Of a stretch of DNA of 64,000 nt, positions 51,673 to 60,162 are shown piece by piece. Below the pieces are notes generated by a model, which was not told the origin of the DNA, searched no databases, and saw only the letters and a program-made list of their open reading frames with translations. Made by a program: the position numbers and the translations under genes. How positions within the stretch are numbered: position 1 is the first letter of the stretch; each line of letters starts with the position of its first letter. Origin of the DNA: Spirilliplanes yamanashiensis (lineage in GTDB: Bacteria; Actinomycetota; Actinomycetes; Mycobacteriales; Micromonosporaceae); the NCBI RefSeq assembly GCF_016863475.1, contig NZ_BOOY01000001.1, positions 62,001 through 126,000 on the forward strand, read 5' to 3'.

Positions 51673-52107
51673 ATGGAACGCGTGCCCGGTGCTGAGGAGC
51701 TGCTCCGGTCGCGGGGCCTGCGGGTCACGCGGCCGCGGCTCGCCGTGCTCGACGTGCTGACCGCCGGCGGACACCTGGACGTCGACCAGATCGCCGGCCA
51801 GGTGCGCACCCGCCTCGACTCGGTGTCGACCCAGGCCGTGTACGACGTGCTCGGCGCCCTGTCGCGCGCCGGCCTGGCCCGCCGGATCGAGCCCGCCGGC
51901 AGCCCGGCCCGCTACGAGGCGCGCGTCGGCGACAACCATCACCACCTGGTGTGCCGCAGCTGCGGCGAGATCACCGACATCGACTGCGCCGTGGGCGAAC
52001 GCCCGTGCCTGGACCCCGGGGCGAGCCACGGGTACGACGTCGACGAGGCGGAAGTGACGTTCTGGGGCCTGTGCCCCGGCTGCAAGCGACGCAGAGCGGA
52101 CGACTGA
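51673..52107 (+). CDS. Fur-family metalloregulator
   Basis: Encodes 144 residues from ATG 51673. It has an N-terminal winged helix (VTRPRLAVLDVLTAGG, STQAVYDVLGALSRAGL) and a C-terminal dimer domain with metal-binding His (DNHHHLVCRSCG) and two structural zinc pairs (CRSCG, CPGCK). It is most like FurA/CatR-type regulators that sense iron or peroxide in actinobacteria, but no katG or catalase is adjacent. There is no clear ribosome site, so the message may be leaderless. Confidence 0.88.
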   Translation: MERVPGAEELLRSRGLRVTRPRLAVLDVLTAGGHLDVDQIAGQVRTRLDSVSTQAVYDVLGALSRAGLARRIEPAGSPARYEARVGDNHHHLVCRSCGEITDIDCAVGERPCLDPGASHGYDVDEAEVTFWGLCPGCKRRRADD

Positions 52108-52134
52108 GCCCGTCCCGCGTGGCACGCTTGGCGG

Positions 52135-53004
52135 ATGGACGACGCCCACGATCTCGGGCTCTTCGGGCCCCGTTCGGTCACGTGGAAGCTGCACCAGGAG
52201 CCGATCCTCGGGCTCGCCGGCCTGCGCTCCCTCTACTTCCAGGCGCTGCACCCCCGCGCCGTCGCCGGAGTCGCCCAGAACTCCGTCTACAAGGACGACG
52301 CGTGGGGCCGCCTCATGCGCACCTCCATGTACGTCGCCACCACGATCTACGCCCCGACCGCCGAGGCGGAGGCGGCCGGCCACCGGCTGCGCCGCCTGCA
52401 CGCGCGGCTGAGCGCGGTCGATCCCGCCACGGGTGAGCGCTTCCGCATCGACGAGCCGGACCTGCTGCGCTGGGTGCACGTCACCGAGGTTGAGTCGTTC
52501 CTGACGGTGGCCCGGCGGGCCGGCCTGTCGCTGACCGACGCCGAGGTCGACACCTACTACGCCGAGCAGTTGCGCAGCGCCGAACTCGTCGGCCTCGACC
52601 CGGCGACGGTGCCCTCGACGGCCGCTGAGGTCGCCGCCTACTACGAGCAGGTCCGCCCCGAGCTGCGCCTGACCCGCGACGGCGCGGAGACGATGATGTT
52701 CCTGACCGTGCCGCCGGTGCCGGACTCGTGGGACCTGAGCCTGCCGGCGCGCCTGGGGCTCACCCTCGGCCCGACCCGCTGGGCGTACCTGGGCATCGCG
52801 TCGACCGCGCTCGCCCTGCTGCCGCCGTGGGCGCGCAAGCTCTACGGCGGCCTGGGCTGGGCCACCACCGATCTCACCGCCGACCTGTCGGTCAAGAGCA
52901 TCCGCCTGCTGCTGGCCGCGCTGCCGCGCCGGCTGCGGGTCAGCCCGATGCGCCAGGCGGCGCTGGAACGGGCCGCGGCCGCCGGCCACCTGGTGGACGC
53001 CTAA
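52135..53004 (+). CDS. MpaB-like oxygenase (DUF2236)
   Basis: Encodes 289 residues from ATG 52135, 27 bases after fur. It has a conserved all-alpha fold with AALHPRAVAGVAQ-like LQALHPRAVAGV and LLRWVHVTEVESFL (conserved histidines of a heme b site), as in latex-clearing and mycophenolic-acid oxygenases of the MpaB/DUF2236 family. It could be under the neighbouring Fur regulator. The substrate is unknown. Confidence 0.85.
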   Translation: MDDAHDLGLFGPRSVTWKLHQEPILGLAGLRSLYFQALHPRAVAGVAQNSVYKDDAWGRLMRTSMYVATTIYAPTAEAEAAGHRLRRLHARLSAVDPATGERFRIDEPDLLRWVHVTEVESFLTVARRAGLSLTDAEVDTYYAEQLRSAELVGLDPATVPSTAAEVAAYYEQVRPELRLTRDGAETMMFLTVPPVPDSWDLSLPARLGLTLGPTRWAYLGIASTALALLPPWARKLYGGLGWATTDLTADLSVKSIRLLLAALPRRLRVSPMRQAALERAAAAGHLVDA

Positions 53005-53086
53005 CCACCCGCGGATCGTCACCTGGCACCTCCCGTCGCTGATCCGTGGGAGGCATTGAAGCAGTCCGCGGGTGACCCTCGGCGAG

Positions 53087-53112
53087 TTATCCACAGCGGG
53101 CCGTTGTCCACA
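53087..53112 (+). promoter_or_regulatory. Pair of DnaA boxes upstream of the SAF-domain gene
   Basis: TTATCCACA (53087-53095), the E. coli consensus box, and TTGTCCACA (53104-53112), the box preferred in Streptomyces oriC, lie in the same orientation 8 bases apart in the spacer 53005-53208. This is not an oriC array (only two boxes), but it could titrate DnaA or control the downstream gene. Confidence 0.5.
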
Positions 53113-53208
53113 GGGTTGTAGGCGGTCGGCCCGCGTCGTGCCGTGCCATCGCTAGCGTTCCGTCCCGGTCGGCGCCTTCCCGGTGCGCCGGCCGGAAGGA
53201 GACCTGCG

Positions 53209-53877
53209 ATGGCCAGTCGCCGTTCCCGCGACGCCCTGCCGCCTGCCCCGGCGCTGCCCCTGCGCCCGGCGGCGGGAGGCCACCCGCCGCCTGAGGTCGC
53301 GGGGCGTTCGGCGGCGGACGGCCGGCTCGATCCGATCCGCTGGCGGCGGCCGGGGCGCGCGGGCCTGATCCGCCTCGGGGCGATCGCGCTGCTGTTGGTG
53401 ACCGCTGCGGGGCTGGTGCTGGGGCGGGAGCCGGCGGGCTGCGCCCCGGCGGCGTCGACCGGCACGTCGCCGAGCAGCAAGGCGGGTGGTTCCCGCGGCG
53501 CCGCGCCCATCGCCGATGCCGGTGGTGCGCCGGGCGACGCCGGTGCGGCAGGGAGGTCCGTCTCCCGTGGGCCGGGCGCCGTGGGAGGTGCGCGCCGGGC
53601 CCGGTCCGTGCCGAAGGGGTCGGTCGGGGTGCCGGTGCGGCTCGCCGAGCCGGCCGCCCTGGGCGTGTTGCAGCCCGGCGACCGGGTCGACCTCATGGCG
53701 GCGCGCGACGACGGCAAGGCGTCCCGGATCGCCACCGCCGCGCTCGTGCTCGGCGTCGGCCACGTGGACGATCCCGGCGCGGGCCTGTTCCTCGCCCTGA
53801 CGGCGGCCGAGGCCCGCGCCGCGGCAGCGGCGCCGGACGGTGCCCGCCTCAGCGTGCTGGTGCGGCCGCCGGAATAG
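53209..53877 (+). CDS. SAF/CpaB-like (RcpC) pilus-assembly-type protein
   Basis: Encodes 222 residues from ATG 53209, with GGAAGGAG seven bases upstream. A basic N-terminus and one membrane helix (GLIRLGAIALLLVTAAGLVLG) are followed by a Gly/Ser/Ala linker. The RcpC/CpaB-like domain is PVRLAEPAALGVLQPGDRVDLMAARDD, then ATAALVLGVGHVDDPGAGLFLALTAAEARA. CpaB helps assemble Flp/Tad pili in the periplasm. No other tad genes are present here, so this may serve another surface system. Confidence 0.8.
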   Translation: MASRRSRDALPPAPALPLRPAAGGHPPPEVAGRSAADGRLDPIRWRRPGRAGLIRLGAIALLLVTAAGLVLGREPAGCAPAASTGTSPSSKAGGSRGAAPIADAGGAPGDAGAAGRSVSRGPGAVGGARRARSVPKGSVGVPVRLAEPAALGVLQPGDRVDLMAARDDGKASRIATAALVLGVGHVDDPGAGLFLALTAAEARAAAAAPDGARLSVLVRPPE

Positions 53878-53934
53878 CGGTCCAGCCCGGCGACACCGGC
53901 CACAGCGACTTGGTGCGGCCGGGCCGGTCGGTGG

Positions 53935-54315
53935 CTACTTGCTCGCCGAGGAGGTGGAGGCCGGTGTGGTGCTGGACGAGGACGACGCCGAGCCGCCGTT
54001 GCCGGACGAGCTCGACGACGACGTCGAGGAGGTCGAGGAGGAGGTCGACGACGAGGAGGAGTCCGACGACGTGGACGTGGAGGAACTGTCGGACTTGGCG
54101 GCCGGCTTGTCGGCCACGGCCGGCTTCGACGAGGAGCCGTTGCGGGAGTCCGTCCGGTAGAAGCCGGAGCCCTTGAAGACGACGCCGACGGCGCTGAAGA
54201 CCTTCCGCAGCTTGCCGCTGCAGGCCGGGCACTCGGTCAGCGCGGCGTCGGAGAACGACTGCACCGCCTCGAGCTGGTGACCGCACTCGGTGCAGGCGTA
54301 CTGGTACGTGGGCAC
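53935..54315 (-). CDS. FmdB-family zinc ribbon with Ser-rich tail
   Basis: The product is 126 residues from GTG 54315 (VPTYQYACTECG), with GGAGG four bases upstream. It contains an FmdB ribbon (CTECG, then CPACSGKLRKVF) and GSGFYRTD. The rest is a disordered run of Ser/Thr/Lys with SSS repeats, from simple-sequence DNA at 53950-54130. It differs from the FmdB paralog at 5944, which has a Cys/Gly tail. Role unknown. The gene lies downstream of 5-formyl-THF cyclo-ligase. Confidence 0.85.
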   Translation of the reverse strand: MPTYQYACTECGHQLEAVQSFSDAALTECPACSGKLRKVFSAVGVVFKGSGFYRTDSRNGSSSKPAVADKPAAKSDSSSTSTSSDSSSSSTSSSTSSTSSSSSSGNGGSASSSSSTTPASTSSASK

Positions 54316-54398
54316 GGTTCCTCCGGTTGTGAACACGATTGGCACTCGACGATAACGAGTGCCAGCCGAGGCCGCCTGCCATGGTGCGTCATCGAACG

Positions 54399-55130
54399 TC
54401 ATTTCGTCCACTCGGTGGGCCGCAGTCCGCCGCTGGGTGTGACGACCGCCCCCACCGGACGATCATGCGCCGCGGCGGGCACTTCGGGCAGGAGTTCGCC
54501 GTCGTGCAGCAGGGCGATGGTGCGGGCCGGGTCGAGGCGGGCCAGCGCGCGGTCGTAGGAGCCGCCGCCGCGGCCCAGCCGGATGCCGCGATTGTCGATC
54601 GCCAGGGCGGGGACGAGAACGAGGTCGGCGGCCGCCACAGCGTCCACGCCGAGCCGGGGACTGTCCGGTTCACGCAGGCCGAGCCGGCCGGGGCGGACAG
54701 TGCCGGTGTACTCGGCCCAGTCCAGGTCGTTGTCAGGGAGGAGGACCGGGAGCAACAGGCGGCTGCCGGCGGGGAGGGCGGCGCGGAGGACGTGCGGGAG
54801 ATCGGTCCCACCCGGTTCGCCGGGCATCGGGACGTAGGCGGCGACGACGAGGGGGCGAGGTCGGTGGGGAGGATCTCCGATCGGGGCGCGGTGGGCGTCT
54901 GTGCCCGTCTGACCTGCGGTGGAGACGCGTGGGCCGGTCGGCCAGGGACTCGAGGTGTCGTCCGTTATCGCGGCCGCGGCGCGGATCGTCGCGACGACGC
55001 ACGCCTGGATCGCCGTCGCCGAGCCGGCTCGTTCGGCCTCGGTCAGCGCCCGGCGGGCGGCCAGCAGGCGGCGGCGCACGTCGCCTTTGGCGCGGGCGAT
55101 GGTTTCCGCATCAACCGGAAAATCCGGCAC
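54399..55130 (-). CDS. 5-formyltetrahydrofolate cyclo-ligase
   Basis: Encodes 243 residues from GTG 55130, with GGAGG four bases upstream. It converts 5-formyl-THF to methenyl-THF with ATP. The family signatures are RRRLLAARRALT, YVPMPGEPGG, LLLPVLLPDNDLDWAEY, VPALAIDNRGIRLGRGGGSYDR and the C-terminal HDRPVGAVVTPSG. An inserted Gly/Pro/Arg-rich segment (residues ~55-95) is poorly conserved. Together with the FmdB gene it precedes galU in the known actinobacterial gene order. Confidence 0.92.
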   Translation of the reverse strand: MPDFPVDAETIARAKGDVRRRLLAARRALTEAERAGSATAIQACVVATIRAAAAITDDTSSPWPTGPRVSTAGQTGTDAHRAPIGDPPHRPRPLVVAAYVPMPGEPGGTDLPHVLRAALPAGSRLLLPVLLPDNDLDWAEYTGTVRPGRLGLREPDSPRLGVDAVAAADLVLVPALAIDNRGIRLGRGGGSYDRALARLDPARTIALLHDGELLPEVPAAAHDRPVGAVVTPSGGLRPTEWTK

Positions 55131-55210
55131 AACACCTCCATCTCAAAAGCGGCAAACGGCGCACTCTGTGTCAGCATCGAGGTCGCATGGCCCATTCCTG
55201 GGGAGGGTGC

Positions 55211-57901
55211 GTGACTCTGCGTGGCCGCCTCACTACCGCCTTCTTGGCGGTCGTGCTCGGCCCGGTCCTCCTCGGTGCGGCGTTCGTCGGAGTCACCGTA
55301 GCCGCGGTGAGTGGTGACCGGGCCGCCGAGCGCCTCGACCACTCCGCCGGCACGGTCCGGACGGCGGTGGGCGCACTGTGCCGCCAGTTGCAGGCGGCGG
55401 CGGACTCCGTGGCCGTGCTGCCCGGCGACGAGGCCAGACGGGCCGCGGCCGACCAGCTCGTGGCCCGGGGGGTCGCCTCGGCGATCCGGGTGACGAGGCC
55501 GGCCGACGGCGCCGACCGCCGCGCCGCCGACGGCGCTCAGGGCGCGAGCGGCGCCACCGACGGGCGCGGCGGCGTGAACGGGCGGCCCGTGAGCACCGCC
55601 GACAACGGCGACGGTGGGTTCCGCACCGACGGCGCACCCGGCGGCACGTGGATCGACTGCGCCGCACCGGCAACCGCGTCGGGGGGCGGCGTCATCGCCG
55701 CCACGGCCGAGACCCGCGACGGCGACGACCGCGAGACCGGCACGGTCGAGGCGGGGCTGATCCTGGACCAGGGCTTCGCCGGCCGGCTCGCCCGCACGAG
55801 CGGCGCCGAGGTCACGGTGCTGGCGCTTTCGGGCGGCGCCCTCGAGCCGGCCGAACTGTGGCTGAGCACCGAACCCGAGGGCCGGCGCCGAGCCGTCGTC
55901 GAGGCCGCCGTCACGCCGGGGGAGTCGCCCGACGGGCGGCACGTACGGCGGATCGACCCTGCGCCCGGTCAGCCGCTGGCCGTCGTCATCTCTGTGGCGG
56001 CGCCGGAGCCCGGCGGGCTGTACACGCTGCTGCTCGCGGCCGTCCTCGGCGCCTGCGGGCTGGGGGTGCTGGCGTCGCGGTGGCTGGCGCGGTCGACCAC
56101 CCGGACGCTCGCGGAGGTGGCGCACGCGGCCGACATGGTCGCCGGCGGTGACCTCAGCGCCCGGGTGCCCGGCGGTGGGCCGGACGAGGTGGGGCGGCTG
56201 GCGGACTCGTTCAACCGGATGACGGGGGAGCTGCAGGATCACGTGCAGGCGCTCACCACCAGCCGGGACCAGCTGCGGCGGCACCTGAGCATCCTGGGCG
56301 ACACGCTGTCGGGGACGCACGACGTGCAGCGGATCCTGCGGGTCATCCTCGACACGGCGGTAGCGGCGACCGGGGCCCGGGCCGGAGCCGTGCTGCTGGT
56401 GGACCCGGCCGACGGGATGCTGGTGGGCCAGGCCGCCGAGGGGCTGGCCGGACGGTGGGACGGCGCGGACGTGTCGGCGCTGCGCGTGCCGGTCGGGGCG
56501 GGGTTGCTGGGCGGCGTCGCGGCGGCCGGCGAACCCCGCCACGGACACATCGGCCACCCGCGACCGCCCCAGCCGACACCGCCGGGGCCAAGGCAGGGGG
56601 CACAGCCGGGGTCAGAGCAGGCGGGGCCAGCGCAGGCGGCGCAGCCGGGGCCAGAGCAGTCGGCACAACCGGCGCCAGGGCCGGCGGCGCAGCTGGGGCC
56701 ACAGCAGTCGGCACAGCCGGAACCAGGGCAGGCGGCAATTCGAGCCCCAGGGCCGGTGGTGCCGGAACAAGCAGCCCCAAGGCAGGCGGCAGCAGAAGTC
56801 GCGCAGGCGGATCAGCCGGTCGCCGGGGAGCCCCTGCCCCGCAGCACCTGGATGGCCGTGCCGATCTGCGCGCCCAAGCTCGTCGGCGACCCCCTCGTTC
56901 CCGGCACCACCGCCGAGCCGTCCGCCGGTGGGGCCAGCGTCGTGCTGGGGGTGCTGGCGCTGTACGACCGGCACGGGGCCGACGGCTTCGACGACGCGGA
57001 CCTGGACATGCTGCGCACGTTCGCGGGTCAGGCCGGGGTGGCCGTCAACAACGTGCGCGTCCACGAGGAGGCGCAGCGGCTGTCGCTGACGGACCCGCTG
57101 ACGGGGTTGTGGAACTACCGGTCGCTGCAGGAGTCGGTGCGGCGGGAGGTGGAGCGGGCGAGCCGGTTCCGGCGGATGCTGTGTGTGCTGGCGCTGGACC
57201 TCGACCACTTCAAGGAGGTCAACGACACGCACGGGCACGCGGCCGGGGACGCGGTGCTGCGGGAGTTCGCGCAGCGCATCCGGGGGTGCCTGCGCGAGGT
57301 CGATTTGGCGTTCCGGCAGGGCGGCGAGGAGTTCGTGGTGCTGCTGCCGGAGACGGACGCGTTCGGCGGGGCGATCGTCGCCGAGCGGCTGGGCGCGGTG
57401 ATCCGGGGCGCGGCGGTGGAGATCGGCGGGCGGCGGGGGGCCAGGGCGATCCCGGTGAGCGTGTCGATCGGGATCGCGGTGTACCCGGAGCACGGGGTGA
57501 CGGCGGGGCAGCTGCTGGAGGCCGCGGACGAGGCGCTGTACGCGGCGAAGGAGGCCGGCCGGGACACGTACCGGCTGGCGGAGCTGGGCGGCGACGTCGC
57601 CGAACACGGCGCCGCCGGCAGAGCCGAACACGGCGCCGCCGGCAGAACCGAACACGGCGCCGTCGGCAGAACCGAACACGGCGCCGCCGGCAGAACCGAA
57701 CACGGCGCCGCCGGCAGGAACGAACATGCGGCCGCAGGCAGAGCCGAACACGGCCCCGGCGCCGACCCCCTGACCGGCCCCGCGGCGGCCGGAAACGCCC
57801 CCGCGCCCGCCGGGGTGGCGCCGCCCGCCGGGGTGGCGCAGCCTGGGGGGAGCGGCGCGCCGGGCGGGCCGCAGCCGCCGCGAGCGCGGCGTGGCCGATA
57901 G
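55211..57901 (+). CDS. HAMP-GAF-GGDEF diguanylate cyclase with low-complexity insertions
   Basis: Encodes 896 residues from GTG 55211, with GGGGAGG upstream. It has an N-terminal membrane helix, a poorly conserved extracytoplasmic region to residue ~275, a second helix, a HAMP domain (~285-340) and a GAF domain from ~365. A GGDEF domain (~625-790) has active-site GGEEF at 704-708 and a c-di-GMP inhibitory RxxD (REVD) five residues upstream, so it should be active and product-inhibited. The GAF domain is split near residues 445-540 by a Gln/Pro/Ala-rich insert. Residues ~797-850 are eight-residue repeats (AEHGAAGR) with a Pro/Gly-rich end. Confidence 0.9.
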   Translation: MTLRGRLTTAFLAVVLGPVLLGAAFVGVTVAAVSGDRAAERLDHSAGTVRTAVGALCRQLQAAADSVAVLPGDEARRAAADQLVARGVASAIRVTRPADGADRRAADGAQGASGATDGRGGVNGRPVSTADNGDGGFRTDGAPGGTWIDCAAPATASGGGVIAATAETRDGDDRETGTVEAGLILDQGFAGRLARTSGAEVTVLALSGGALEPAELWLSTEPEGRRRAVVEAAVTPGESPDGRHVRRIDPAPGQPLAVVISVAAPEPGGLYTLLLAAVLGACGLGVLASRWLARSTTRTLAEVAHAADMVAGGDLSARVPGGGPDEVGRLADSFNRMTGELQDHVQALTTSRDQLRRHLSILGDTLSGTHDVQRILRVILDTAVAATGARAGAVLLVDPADGMLVGQAAEGLAGRWDGADVSALRVPVGAGLLGGVAAAGEPRHGHIGHPRPPQPTPPGPRQGAQPGSEQAGPAQAAQPGPEQSAQPAPGPAAQLGPQQSAQPEPGQAAIRAPGPVVPEQAAPRQAAAEVAQADQPVAGEPLPRSTWMAVPICAPKLVGDPLVPGTTAEPSAGGASVVLGVLALYDRHGADGFDDADLDMLRTFAGQAGVAVNNVRVHEEAQRLSLTDPLTGLWNYRSLQESVRREVERASRFRRMLCVLALDLDHFKEVNDTHGHAAGDAVLREFAQRIRGCLREVDLAFRQGGEEFVVLLPETDAFGGAIVAERLGAVIRGAAVEIGGRRGARAIPVSVSIGIAVYPEHGVTAGQLLEAADEALYAAKEAGRDTYRLAELGGDVAEHGAAGRAEHGAAGRTEHGAVGRTEHGAAGRTEHGAAGRNEHAAAGRAEHGPGADPLTGPAAAGNAPAPAGVAPPAGVAQPGGSGAPGGPQPPRARRGR
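57601..57760 (+). repeat. 24-bp tandem repeat encoding AEHGAAGR units
   Basis: Six full units and one partial unit of 24 bases begin cgaacacggcgccgccggca. The first unit is at 57601-57624, the best conserved at 57625-57720 and the sixth, diverged, at 57721-57744. Each codes for an eight-residue unit near AEHGAAGR/T. The repeats lie in the tail of the diguanylate cyclase gene. Confidence 0.9.
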
Positions 57902-57910
57902 TCTCGCGGC

Positions 57911-58867
57911 ATGTCGGGTCAGGCGAGCGAAAGCGCGGTGGCGGCTGAGATGACGACCGATACGCAGGTGACCGGACGGCGCGCGGTGAAGGCGGTGATC
58001 CCGGCCGCGGGGCTGGCGACGCGCTTCCTGCCGGCGACGAAGGCGGTTCCCAAGGAGCTGCTGCCGGTGGTGGACCGGCCGGTGCTGCAGTACATCGTCG
58101 AGGAGGCGGCGGCCGCCGGGATCACCGACGTGCTGCTGGTGACCGGGCGCGGCAAGACGTCGATGGTGGACCACTTCGACCGGCGGCCGGACGTCGAGGC
58201 GCGGCTGGAGGAGAAGGGCGACCTGGAGCGGCTGCACGAGGTGCGGCGCACCAGCGAGCTCGCCGACATCTACACGTGCCGGCAGGGCGAGCCGCTCGGG
58301 CTGGGGCACGCGGTCGGCACGGCGGCGTCGCACGTGGGTGGTGAGGCGTTCGCGGTGCTGCTCGGTGACGAGTTCGTCGACGAGGACAGCCCGCTGCTGC
58401 CGTCGATGCTGGACCTACAGGCGCGCACGGGCGGCATCGTCCTGGCGTTCATGGAGGTCAAGCCGGAGGAGACGAGCCGGTACGGCATCGCGGTGGTGGG
58501 CGAGTCGGACCTCGGCGAGGACGTCGTCACGGTGCGCGGGCTGGTCGAGAAGCCGAAGCCGGAGGAGGCGCCGAGCAACCTGGCGGTGCTGGGCCGGTAC
58601 GTGCTGCCGGCGGCGATCTTCGACGCGATCCGTGACACGAAGCCGGGCAGCGGCGGCGAGATCCAGCTGACGGACGCGATGGCGGCGCTGCTGGAGGCGG
58701 GCACGCCGGTGCACGGCATCGTGTACCGGGGGCACCGCTACGACACCGGCATGCCGCTCGGCTACCTGCAGGCCGTGGTGCAGCTGGCGTGCAAGCGCGA
58801 CGATCTGGGTACCGAGTTCAAGCAGTGGCTGAACGAGTTCGTCTCCGGGGAGGGTCGCGCGACATGA
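57911..58867 (+). CDS. galU: UTP-glucose-1-phosphate uridylyltransferase
   Basis: Encodes 318 residues. It makes UDP-glucose from UTP and glucose-1-phosphate. The motifs are AVIPAAGLATRFLPATKAVPKELLPVVDRPVLQYIVEEA, LGLGHAV, VLLGDEFVD, VEKPKPEEAPSN and YDTGMPLGYLQA, all typical of bacterial GalU. An ATG at 57950 would skip a 13-residue extension. Its stop overlaps the next start by 4 bases (ATGA), giving tight coupling to the Glp gene. Confidence 0.95.
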   Translation: MSGQASESAVAAEMTTDTQVTGRRAVKAVIPAAGLATRFLPATKAVPKELLPVVDRPVLQYIVEEAAAAGITDVLLVTGRGKTSMVDHFDRRPDVEARLEEKGDLERLHEVRRTSELADIYTCRQGEPLGLGHAVGTAASHVGGEAFAVLLGDEFVDEDSPLLPSMLDLQARTGGIVLAFMEVKPEETSRYGIAVVGESDLGEDVVTVRGLVEKPKPEEAPSNLAVLGRYVLPAAIFDAIRDTKPGSGGEIQLTDAMAALLEAGTPVHGIVYRGHRYDTGMPLGYLQAVVQLACKRDDLGTEFKQWLNEFVSGEGRAT

Positions 58868-60162
58868 CCGCGACGGCCGATCCCGAGGCGGCCGCCAACG
58901 AGCTGATGCCCCTCGCCACCTACCTGGGCAGCGTGCTGCGCAGGCTGGTGGCGCTGCCTCCGCTCGACCTCGACCTCACCCAGGCGTACGGCAACGTCCT
59001 CGCCGGGGACGTCACCGTGCCGCACCCGGTGCCGGCCTTCGATCAGGCCGCCATCGACGGGTACGCGGCGCGCTGGGAGGACATCGCCGCGGCCGGCCGG
59101 GCCGGGTCGCACCCCTCGTTCGGCAGCTTCGAGGGCGGGCCGCGGCCCGTCCGGCTGAATGTGGTGGGCGACCTCGGCGCGGCCAGCTGGCGGCCGGTCC
59201 GGCTCACGCCGGGCGCCTGCTTCTCGGTGGCGGCGGGCGCGCCGCTGCCGCTGGGCGCCGACGTGGTCGTACCCGTGCACTGGACCGACCAGGGCATGGC
59301 GAACGTCGAGGTGTACCACGCCCCGAAGCGCGGCCAGGGGCTGCGCCGCGCGGGCGAGCTGCTCGCCGTGGGCCAGGTGATCGCGCACCGCGGCGCGTAC
59401 GTGACGCCGGCGATGGTGGCCGCGATCGCGTCCGCGGGCATCGGGCACGTGGTGGTGCGGCCCAGCCCGCGCGTGGTCATCGTGGCCACCGGCGACGAGC
59501 TGGTCGACGTCGGGCGGCCCAGCCAGCCGGGACAGATCGTCGACGCCAACTCGCACGCGCTCACCGCGGCCTCCGTGGAGGCGGGGGCGCTGGCGTACCG
59601 GATCGGGATCTGCGACGACGACCCGGAGGGGCTGCGCGGCCTGCTGGAGGACCAGACGCTGCGGGCCGACCTGATCATCACCACCGGGGGGACGGGCACC
59701 GGGCCCGGCGACATGGTGCGCCGCATCCTGTCGCGGCAGGGCGCCGTGGAGTTCACCGACGTCGCCCTGTACCCGGGGGCCGCGCTCGGGTTCGGCACGG
59801 TCGGCGCGGAGGAGGTGCCGGTCGTCTGCCTGCCGGGCGACCCGGGTGCGGCGCTGATCGGCTTCGAGGTGCTGGTCCGGCCGGTGATCCAGCTGCTGGC
59901 GGGCGCCGAGCCGGTGTTCCGGCCCAGCGTGCGGGCGCACCTGCTGGAGACGATCTCGTCGCCGGGCGGGCTGCGCGAGTTCCGGCCGGCGCACGTCGCC
60001 GAGCGGCGCGGGGGCGGCTACACCGTGCAGCCGCTTGCCGGTGGGCCGTACACTCTCTCCGGCCTGGCCGAAGCCAACGGCCTGCTGGTCCTCGGCGAGC
60101 GGGTCACCCACGCGGCAGCCGGGTCGACCGTCGACGTGCTGCTGCTGGACCGGAGGCGATGA
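58864..60162 (+). CDS. glp: Gephyrin-like molybdotransferase / divisome protein Glp (MoeA family)
   Basis: Encodes 432 residues. It has the MoeA/gephyrin fold: FDQAAIDGYA, VRLTPGACFSVAAGAPLPLGADVVV, ATGDELVDVGRPSQPGQIVDANSHAL, TTGGTGTGPGDMV and CLPGDPGAALIGFEVLV. Gephyrin-type proteins insert molybdate into molybdopterin, but in corynebacteria a moonlighting homolog (Glp) binds FtsZ and the membrane protein GlpR at the division site. Gene order galU-glp-rimJ-sepX/glpR, identical here, supports that reading. Catalytic activity cannot be excluded. Confidence 0.9.
   Translation: MTATADPEAAANELMPLATYLGSVLRRLVALPPLDLDLTQAYGNVLAGDVTVPHPVPAFDQAAIDGYAARWEDIAAAGRAGSHPSFGSFEGGPRPVRLNVVGDLGAASWRPVRLTPGACFSVAAGAPLPLGADVVVPVHWTDQGMANVEVYHAPKRGQGLRRAGELLAVGQVIAHRGAYVTPAMVAAIASAGIGHVVVRPSPRVVIVATGDELVDVGRPSQPGQIVDANSHALTAASVEAGALAYRIGICDDDPEGLRGLLEDQTLRADLIITTGGTGTGPGDMVRRILSRQGAVEFTDVALYPGAALGFGTVGAEEVPVVCLPGDPGAALIGFEVLVRPVIQLLAGAEPVFRPSVRAHLLETISSPGGLREFRPAHVAERRGGGYTVQPLAGGPYTLSGLAEANGLLVLGERVTHAAAGSTVDVLLLDRRR

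Noticed and set aside
54929-55210. N-terminal extension of the diguanylate cyclase upstream of 55211
   Set aside because: It overlaps the 5-formyl-THF cyclo-ligase gene and lacks conservation. GTG 55211 has a good ribosome site before a membrane helix.
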